Assembly: GCF_964204645.1 (NCBI RefSeq)
Contig: NC_134027.1
Location: 24,166,485 to 24,230,484, forward strand
DNA from: Tubulanus polymorphus
Lineage: Eukaryota > Nemertea > Palaeonemertea > Tubulaniformes > Tubulanidae
Direction: 5' to 3'
Length of the DNA stretch: 64,000 nt
Below, in pieces: positions 59,001 to 64,000 of the stretch. A model generated the notes under the pieces. It was not told the DNA's origin. It searched no databases and saw only the letters and a list, made by a program, of their open reading frames with translations. The stretch's first letter is position 1. Each line of letters starts with the position of its first letter. Made by a program: the position numbers and the translations under genes.

Positions 59001-59288
59001 CACGTTGTCAGTATCGACGTCATAAAGGTTACAATGTCCCTCGTTGAACGACATGGCCGAACATTTCTCATCGTTCGCGCAATCACGAGCGCAGCCGACG
59101 ACGTTGCGAACATCGCTGTTTCCAATCATACCAGTATTTTTCGCCCAGTTTTCTGAATTTTTCTCGCCGCGTTCGTCGCCTCTCGGACATTCTGGCAGTC
59201 GAGTGAATTTCTGAAAGCGGCTCTCAATCGAAACCTCAGCGGCGACAACACAAAATACGCCGACTAGTAAAATGATGTTTGTTTTCAT
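45602..59288 (-). CDS. Secreted PAN/apple-like protein with Ser/Pro linker, three exons
   Basis: The exons are 59288-58965, 46917-46713 and 46176-45602, read on the minus strand: 367 residues. Phases fit (0 then 1) and all splice sites are GT-AG. Residues 1-17 (MKTNIILLVGVFCVVAA) are a signal peptide, so the protein should be secreted. Residues 35-105 carry six cysteines in a PAN/apple-like spacing, including CARDCANDEKCSAMSF and HCNLYD. Residues 109-177 form a Ser/Pro tract. The remaining 190 residues look like a beta-rich globular domain (RYFFDFEKVDTERGIVFGDG, SLRCADGILYVNDARMS, NGVIDNLTVEYSV), perhaps of the concanavalin/laminin-G type; that fold assignment is weak. PAN domains usually bind proteins or sugars. 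The exact product was not recognised, and further exons within the 12 kb intron cannot be excluded. Confidence 0.75.
46177..46712 (-). other. Intron 2 of the PAN-domain gene
   Basis: About 536 bases, AT-rich. The phrase GATGACGTAGTGCACATCAA (about 46483-46502) recurs near 58450 and 58566 with small changes, so it includes part of a dispersed repeat. Confidence 0.5.
46713..46917 (-). CDS. Exon 2 of the PAN-domain gene: microsatellite-encoded Ser/Pro tract
   Basis: The acceptor is TTTTGTTTCAG and the donor ACTATAG|GTAAAA. In the frame that joins both neighbours it reads KKNGGPTAANSNSTGPNP, a run of about 45 mostly Ser and Pro residues, then STIKISTTI. Another frame of the same DNA would give a Pro-Ala tract but stops at the exon end. 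Confidence 0.7.
46738..46872. repeat. GCTGGR hexanucleotide microsatellite inside exon 2
   Basis: About 22 units of GCTGGG or GCTGGA on the plus strand. Because the unit is six bases long and contains no stop, frames on both strands stay open through it. Confidence 0.95.
47626..47850 (+). repeat. Dispersed repeat family, copy 2
   Basis: It matches the reverse strand of 22775-23036 over most of its length (TTCCAATTATGTACTTCGAT, ACTCGACCGCCGATCACACA). Confidence 0.6.
49006..49433 (+). repeat. 20-bp minisatellite, about 21 copies
   Basis: The unit GGAGCAGCAGGAGTATCATA repeats with an exact 20-base period; variants swap CGTA for CATA or AGAGTAGC for GGAGCAGC. There are higher-order blocks (for example 49141-49260 recurs near 49321-49420). 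Confidence 0.95.
50685..52142. mobile_element. Foldback transposon with about 270-bp TIRs and 6-bp target duplication
   Basis: The left end TATGGGCGGCCATTCCCGCC is exactly inverted at the right end, and near-identity continues for about 270 bases (GTCATAGTACACCGCCAAAA, ATCGTATCATATTCCCTAAA). TCCACC flanks both sides (50679-50684, 52143-52148). The 57-bp repeat unit lies on both sides in direct orientation. There is no transposase ORF inside. Confidence 0.75.
52145..52300 (+). repeat. 57-bp tandem repeat, nearly three copies
   Basis: CACCCGCCCGACCCCTGGCA starts at 52145, 52202 and 52259. A diverged unit (50641-50684) lies on the other side of the foldback element. Confidence 0.9.
53040..53240. 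repeat. 47-bp MITE-derived minisatellite, another array
   Basis: Units of AATGAGTTTAGACTGGTCTT, then AAGTTGTTAGATTGGCAATAG. Confidence 0.7.
55997..56073. repeat. CTC then CAT trinucleotide microsatellite
   Basis: (CTC)n passes into (ATC)n of about 17 units. The adjoining phrase TCTAGTTCTGCCT recurs. Confidence 0.95.
57564..58082. mobile_element. Non-autonomous TIR element, about 520 bp
   Basis: GCAGAAACCCGTTATCGCTG at the left is mirrored by CAGCGATAACGGGTTTTTGC at the right; the TIRs are about 38 bases with few mismatches. No transposase was seen inside. The superfamily was not recognised. Confidence 0.7.
58262..58395 (+). pseudogene. LINE reverse-transcriptase remnant
   Basis: It reads VFIDFNKAFDEVQHRPLLNK, then LP, INDRSL, a stop, WLSSYL and a stop. 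The FIDFNKAFD block and the WLSSYL block are hallmarks of non-LTR retrotransposon RT domains. The stops show it is dead. Confidence 0.75.
58965..59288 (-). CDS. Exon 1 of the PAN-domain gene: signal peptide and PAN-like domain
   Basis: It starts with a true ATG at 59288 and ends TACTACAAG|GTAGGT in phase 0 (108 codons). A TATATA box on the minus strand at 59358-59353, about 70 bases upstream of the ATG, could position transcription. Confidence 0.8.
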
Positions 59289-59849
59289 GGTCGCGTGTTG
59301 AAATTCGCGGTTCGATGTGGTGGATGACTACATCAAACTGATAACATACATGTATATATTCGAGAGTAAACCTATATGAGACATTCGAAGCTCAAATCTC
59401 ATTGGATCTGCATCATGAATGTTTCGTCCCTGTTCCGCGAATCGCAAATGCTATTTGGTAAATCGTTTTCTATGCAAAAAAAAAAATTGTTTAATGCGAT
59501 AATAAACCGCTGAAACCTGTGTGATCGCCTGTAAACTTGGAAGGTATCCATAAAGACTGGACCCTGAAGCACAAACTGAAAATACGGTTTCTTTGTACGA
59601 TATATATTGAAATAAGCAGTTATTTGCTCATCGATAGAGAATTGTACATATATAAGAATGCCCACCATCAAAATGGAATGAAAATGACTCCATCATCATT
59701 TTCTTTTGTAGAAGAAAGCCATCCGCTTGATTAGAATAAGGCAATATCTAGACCATACATTTCTTTATTTTTCATTCAGAATGGCGTGAAATCTTATGGA
59801 TGAATTAAATTGGATGAGAATTTAGTTCTTCAAAAAATTTAAAATACAT

Positions 59850-60018
59850 GGGAGCATCAGGTGTCACCTGACGATGATCTCTAGGGTGAGATCGAAACGT
59901 CGTGTATCTCATATTCCAGATTTCTTGAATAAATAAATTCTCGATTTTTAAATGCTTTTAATTTGTACGTAGCGGGTTTTTATCTTATTATCCGTTCACC
60001 ACGTTTGAGTGTGGTTAT
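59850..60018 (+). mobile_element. Single hammerhead-like module
   Basis: CTGACGA at 59868, a stem GATCTC/GAGATC and GAAAC at 59894, then ATAAATAAATTCTCGATTTT and a shared tail to GTTCACCACGTTTGAGTG. It has the same tail as 37560-37675. Confidence 0.5.
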
Positions 60019-60949
60019 TGGACTGAAATCGTTTTTTTTTTTGTCAATTCATGTTTCGCTTTTTCCATAAAAGTCTACCTAGAACATTTGATGGGTTATT
60101 TTTTCTCGCATGGGCTATTTATTTTTTCTAATTGAATGATTTGACATATAACTCATCCACTTTGGATGTACCTTTTCCTAAGACCTCATAACTAAGTTAA
60201 AGTCTATGGTTTATTACGCAGGTAATCTCTTATATCTCGGCATCACTACTTCTGTAATTCTTCTTGACGATAAGGCTACTTGCTTTTTCAACCTTTTGTG
60301 AAATCCATTGTCAGCTCTGATCCTTAGCATATAGTTTACTGTAGCCAGTGTGGATTTAATCGAGATTTCTCAATTGCAGAAACTCAGTTTTTTCTTTTAA
60401 TATTTCGTTATCACGAGGTTCCATTGATATTTTCGGGCGGACATCAAATTTCTGGCATGCTGCCAACTCGATACGGAATGTGCTGTGTGGCGGTGCTGGA
60501 AAGATTTTCAGAGGAGAAAATAGCGTGTTCATGCAATATAGTACGTTTAGTGCCAACAATGCGGTATGTATCTCAAATACAACATCAATATATGAAAAGC
60601 AAACAATATTACCATTACCATCACAGGGGCAGATTCAGGAATTAAGCAAAACTTCTAGCCGTAGTTTTAGCACAGTAAGAAGAGCGAACATCTATTCTAA
60701 ATGACAGTGCGTAACATGGATCAAAATTCTCATTATATTCGTCACTTTTTTGACTGGTAGGGGTATTTTCTCTATTGATTTATGTCGACAATGAAGATAT
60801 TTGAATCCCTTTTCAAACTGAAACCTGAGTAAAGATTTCCATGCGCGAGCTTTATTCAGATATGATTATGACGTGCGGAACCTATAGAAAGCGTTATATC
60901 TCTGATTAACTCAACAGAAAATAAACGAGACCAAATTGACGGTTTTAGA
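60019..60949. other. Intergenic region upstream of the GPCR
   Basis: AT-rich. No further gene, repeat or clear promoter element was recognised. Confidence 0.5.
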
Positions 60950-61942
60950 ATGTCCGACAATAATCAATCTTCCACAATTCACGAGTGTTTCAGTGAACGT
61001 TTCTGGGAGGACGCAGAACACCGATTGTATATTCGAGCCTTCGGTGTTACAGTTGTAAGCGTTATCGGTTTAGTCCTCAACTGTTTGAGTTTTATTATTT
61101 TGAGACGCATGTACTCGAGTGTGGTCGCTACATACTACCTGCTCAGCATCCTCGCTGTCGTCGATTCTCTTTATCTCGTTACGAGTTTTTGTTTTTCCAG
61201 CCTTCCTGATTTCATAGGACTTTGGGAATTGGGCTACATTAATTATCACTACCTCGCTAATTATTTTCTCGGGTCTTATACGAGATATAACACAACAGTT
61301 ACCTATTTGACCGTTAAGATGTATCGAAACTGGTTGATAGCAATGATCAGTATTGAGCGCTGGTTGCAACTGTCGTTCCCGCTGAAATCCCGAGCTTTCA
61401 TTACTCAAAAAAGATGTACGTTCTCTGTCGTGGGTCTGTTTATATTCTGTTTTTTGACACATGTGTATCGTTGGCGTTATGATACCTTGATACCTAGATA
61501 CAATGATTGTCCGTTGTTTAATCGTATAATGTTAGCCCAGGGTGTTCTTCCTGCTGGAAGGTTGGCTGGTCGTTTAACAAACATCATATTCGTCGTAACG
61601 ATGCCGTTTGCATTTCTCTCAATTACTAATATTGCATTGATCAGAATCGTAATGAGAGCAACATCACAACGTAAAAAGATGTCCAAGTCATCTTCAGTCG
61701 GCGCTGCAGGTGACATACAGGCTACAATGTTAGCCATTTCCTCAGTTATCGTCTATCTTATTTGTGAAAGTCCATTGGTGATTGACCGAATTCTAAGTTT
61801 GATGGGAATGCGTATGTATTTGCGCCCTTTAAAAGCCTTTTTATCGCAACTTGACTCGTGTGTAAATTTTTGTCTGTACTGTCTGTCTAGTGTCAAGTTT
61901 AGGAATATTATCCGTAGTACATTTTGCAACCAATGTCGCTAA
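60950..61942 (+). CDS. Intronless rhodopsin-class GPCR (orphan, peptide-receptor-like)
   Basis: The 330-residue product starts at ATG 60950 and shows seven hydrophobic segments. TM1 has GLVLNCLSFIIL with the conserved Asn, TM2 LAVVDSLYL with the conserved Asp, and TM3 ends in ISIERWLQLSFPL, where ERW replaces the usual DRY. TM5 is IIFVVTMPFAFLSI with the conserved Pro. TM6 has LICESPLVI, keeping the Pro but not the CWxP Trp. TM7 is NFCLYCLSSVKFR, a variant NPxxY followed by a basic helix 8. This pattern is common in the large single-exon invertebrate receptor expansions related to FMRFamide-type peptide receptors. The ligand is unknown. It should act in the plasma membrane through G proteins. 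Confidence 0.88.
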   Translation: MSDNNQSSTIHECFSERFWEDAEHRLYIRAFGVTVVSVIGLVLNCLSFIILRRMYSSVVATYYLLSILAVVDSLYLVTSFCFSSLPDFIGLWELGYINYHYLANYFLGSYTRYNTTVTYLTVKMYRNWLIAMISIERWLQLSFPLKSRAFITQKRCTFSVVGLFIFCFLTHVYRWRYDTLIPRYNDCPLFNRIMLAQGVLPAGRLAGRLTNIIFVVTMPFAFLSITNIALIRIVMRATSQRKKMSKSSSVGAAGDIQATMLAISSVIVYLICESPLVIDRILSLMGMRMYLRPLKAFLSQLDSCVNFCLYCLSSVKFRNIIRSTFCNQCR

Positions 61943-62821
61943 ACAGCGCTCCTAATTCTTATGAAATCAAACATATACGTTGGGGAGGTCTTAAAAAGAT
62001 GTTGTCTTGATAGGTCTATTTTTGTAGAAAATATCAAAAGATACATAATGTACGCTCGATTTGAAGTGTAGGGAATGAGCGCAGTGGCAGACGCCCGACC
62101 ACCTGCGATCAGTTTAGCCCTTGGAAACTGGGCCCTGGAAGATGTCCACCCGAGTCACGAATCTCTAGCAGAAAAATAATGTACATGTAGATAATGAGAG
62201 ACTGAATTTGGGGCACTGATCAGATCACTCTGATATTGTAGTATTTGATAAGAATAATTCAGAAACTTTTCAAAAAGTTTTCCCCTCGAAAATTCGGTTA
62301 GTGACAAGGGGGTTCGGGAGCGATGTAGGGCCCTAGGCAAGCCGCGAGAGGATGATGTGTCGGTAGTTAATACAGAAGAAATTGTTTATTCAGTTATGAT
62401 GTAGAAAAAATCGAACCGGAAGATAAGATAAGATATTTATGTTACTCCAACCATAAATTGTACGTGGAGGCAAGATTGAATACAAAATATGAAATATGAA
62501 AATTTACAAAACATGAACAGAATTATATACATATATACATACAGACAAAACAAAATAGGGAAATGATTCCATAACAAAATTTAAAGTCTAATCTTCAGTA
62601 AAACTATTTACAGACAATGCAAGTACAGAGATTGAATTATGTACAGCAAGATATATCACACGTATATACACAATATACGGAAGGGATTTGTATAAACTTA
62701 AACCTAACTGGATAAATTAAGCTATTTGTGGGGTAGGATTCCTTAATATTTCAAAGTTTCTGGATATACTTAAATGAGTAGAATTATCACGCAGATCACT
62801 TAGCAAGTGCATGTCGGGAAT
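61943..62821. other. Intergenic region between the GPCR and the retroelement
   Basis: No gene was seen. AGATAAGATAAGATATTTAT at about 62420 looks like a short LINE or simple-repeat tail. The retroelement LTR begins at 62822. Confidence 0.5.
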
Positions 62822-63017
62822 TGTTATATGTCAGTTACCAGTAACGCACTCCCCTCAGTTCATGTAACCCCGCCCGCATGAACTTATGCTGTAGCGAGTA
62901 GATAAATAAATCAGAGTTTACTTAGACACCAAACATATTGGTCGTTGTTCACCTCTCCGGCGGTCTTGCTTATTTTACTCAAACCTGGACCATTTAATGT
63001 GGCAATCATAGCCCACA
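62822..63017 (+). mobile_element. 5' LTR of a BEL/Pao retroelement
   Basis: It begins TGTTATATG and ends GCCCACA (TG...CA). It is only 196 bases, with a TATA-like GATAAATAAATC in the middle. A primer-binding site follows three bases later. The 3' LTR is outside the window, so the exact ends are inferred. Confidence 0.65.
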
Positions 63018-63020
63018 TTT

Positions 63021-63038
63021 TGGTGCCGTGACCAGGAT
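63021..63038 (+). promoter_or_regulatory. Primer-binding site of the retroelement
   Basis: TGGTGCCGTGACCAGGAT starts three bases after the LTR. Its leading TGG and position are those expected for a tRNA primer-binding site. Confidence 0.6.
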
Positions 63039-63070
63039 ATACAAACAGTAAATTCAGAAACTCAGCCAAG

Positions 63071-64000
63071 ATGCCGTCGAAAGAAGAGATAATGCGAAAT
63101 GCGCAAATTCGACAGATGACGAAACTTTTTGATCAGGCGAGGAAGTTACTTCATTCGGAAAGTGACGAAAGCCTAGACAAATTGTCTGGCGTCATAACTA
63201 GAATACGTACAAAATTGGAAGTTATCGCAGGATATGATTCGGAACTGATTGCGAACGCAGAGTTAGGGAAACTCGAAGACCTCGTATGTGAAACCGATGA
63301 TTATATGAACGAAATAAACATCGAACTATCAACCTTCATCGGATACCTCGAACGGAAAAAGAATCAAATCGAACCGACAACGCGCATGAAATCCGAGCAA
63401 CAAAAAACTGCGAAAAGACCGATCCAGTTGCCGAAGTTATCTTTGCCAACATTCGATGGCGATATTCTGAAATGGCAAACGTTCTTCGATGGGTTTTTCT
63501 CGGCAGTTGATAGTGATGAGAACTTAACGAATATCCAAAAGTTCCAATATCTGTCCGCACAGCTAAAGGGCGACGCAGCAAAAACGATCGAAAACCTGAG
63601 TTTAACAAACGAAAATTATAATCAAGCTTTGGAACTTTTGTTAAACCGGTACGGGACACCACACAAAATTGTGGCCGCATACATGAAAGCGTTGTGGGAG
63701 CTTTCACCACCGAGTGATCGCGACAACTCACTACGGAATTTCTATGACTCTCTGGAATCTTATATTCGTGGATTAAATTCACTCGGAAAATCCGAAGAAT
63801 CGTACGGAGATCTGTTAGTACCCATCATAATGGAAAAACTACCGAGCGGAACTAAACAACAGATTACCAGAGACCACGGTAACAATGCTTGGAGCCTGAC
63901 TGATCTAAGAAAGTCACTCCTTAATGAAATTGAGGCCTTCGAGGCTAGTATCGAAAGCCTTACGATAGAGGATGATTTTCCCACCAACTCGCCGACCGTG
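63071..64000 (+). CDS. BEL/Pao retroelement gag-like protein (DUF1759), partial
   Basis: The frame runs from ATG 63071 without a stop to the window end (310 codons), and starts 53 bases after the LTR. The N-terminus is helical and charged, as in gag. Residues from about 117 contain LPKLSLPTFDGDILKWQTFF, then FQYLSAQLKGDAAKTIENLS, ALELLLNRYGTPHKIV and MEKLPSGTKQQI, the hallmark pattern of the DUF1759 capsid-like region of Pao/BEL elements. In such elements protease, RT and integrase follow in the same polyprotein, here beyond the window. The open frame and plausible LTR suggest a young copy. Confidence 0.85.
   Translation, partial: MPSKEEIMRNAQIRQMTKLFDQARKLLHSESDESLDKLSGVITRIRTKLEVIAGYDSELIANAELGKLEDLVCETDDYMNEINIELSTFIGYLERKKNQIEPTTRMKSEQQKTAKRPIQLPKLSLPTFDGDILKWQTFFDGFFSAVDSDENLTNIQKFQYLSAQLKGDAAKTIENLSLTNENYNQALELLLNRYGTPHKIVAAYMKALWELSPPSDRDNSLRNFYDSLESYIRGLNSLGKSEESYGDLLVPIIMEKLPSGTKQQITRDHGNNAWSLTDLRKSLLNEIEAFEASIESLTIEDDFPTNSPTV

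Noticed and set aside
61070-61462. 130-codon minus-strand frame
   Set aside because: Antisense of the GPCR.

Overview
This is animal nuclear DNA: AT-rich, intron-dense and full of short inverted-repeat elements, SINE-like fragments and minisatellites. A BEL/Pao-type retroelement, a lophotrochozoan-looking orphan GPCR and a filamin with the vertebrate-like repeat order suggest an invertebrate. A mollusc, brachiopod or related lophotrochozoan is my best guess, but the species cannot be read from the sequence.

Positions 1-44660 (+ strand) hold the 3' two-fifths or so of a filamin gene. Nineteen exons (312-41670) encode the equivalent of human filamin repeats 14 to 24, including hinge 1 (two exons, one of only 39 bases) and hinge 2, and end at a TAA at 41668-41670. 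Nearly all introns are phase 1 and interrupt a glycine codon (G|GT, G|GA, G|GC). The 5' part of the gene, with the actin-binding domain, lies outside the window.

The outstanding feature is a 4.9 kb open exon (16771-21661) inside the intron between the repeat-16 exon and the repeat-17 exon. It has its own ATG, an upstream in-frame stop, no recognisable folded domain, and a low-complexity repetitive sequence. It ends at a phase-1 splice donor that joins in frame to the repeat-17 exon. The predicted product is about 2,423 residues: 1,630 residues of repetitive, probably disordered protein followed by filamin repeats 17-24, with no actin-binding domain. This resembles the internally initiated short filamins of Drosophila, but with a giant unfamiliar N-terminus. 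A degenerate extra copy of one of its repeat units lies just upstream.

Positions 45478-59360 (- strand) hold a three-exon gene for a secreted protein: signal peptide, PAN/apple-like cysteine domain, Ser/Pro tract encoded by a GCTGGR hexanucleotide microsatellite, and a C-terminal beta-rich domain. Its 12 kb intron is packed with recent repeats: a 20-bp minisatellite, a foldback element with 6-bp target duplications, a large inverted duplication, a terminal-inverted-repeat element and a dead LINE fragment. Positions 60950-61942 (+) hold an intronless rhodopsin-class GPCR. Positions 62822-64000 (+) hold the 5' LTR, primer-binding site and gag-like ORF of a BEL/Pao retroelement that runs off the window.

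The introns carry several families of non-autonomous elements: a TTAA-flanked piggyBac-like MITE, a CAGGGTGG-ended MITE, palindromic elements with ends like GGCCAGTTGCACAGTC whose interiors have expanded into 39-bp and roughly 47-bp minisatellites, and inverted modules containing hammerhead-like cores.
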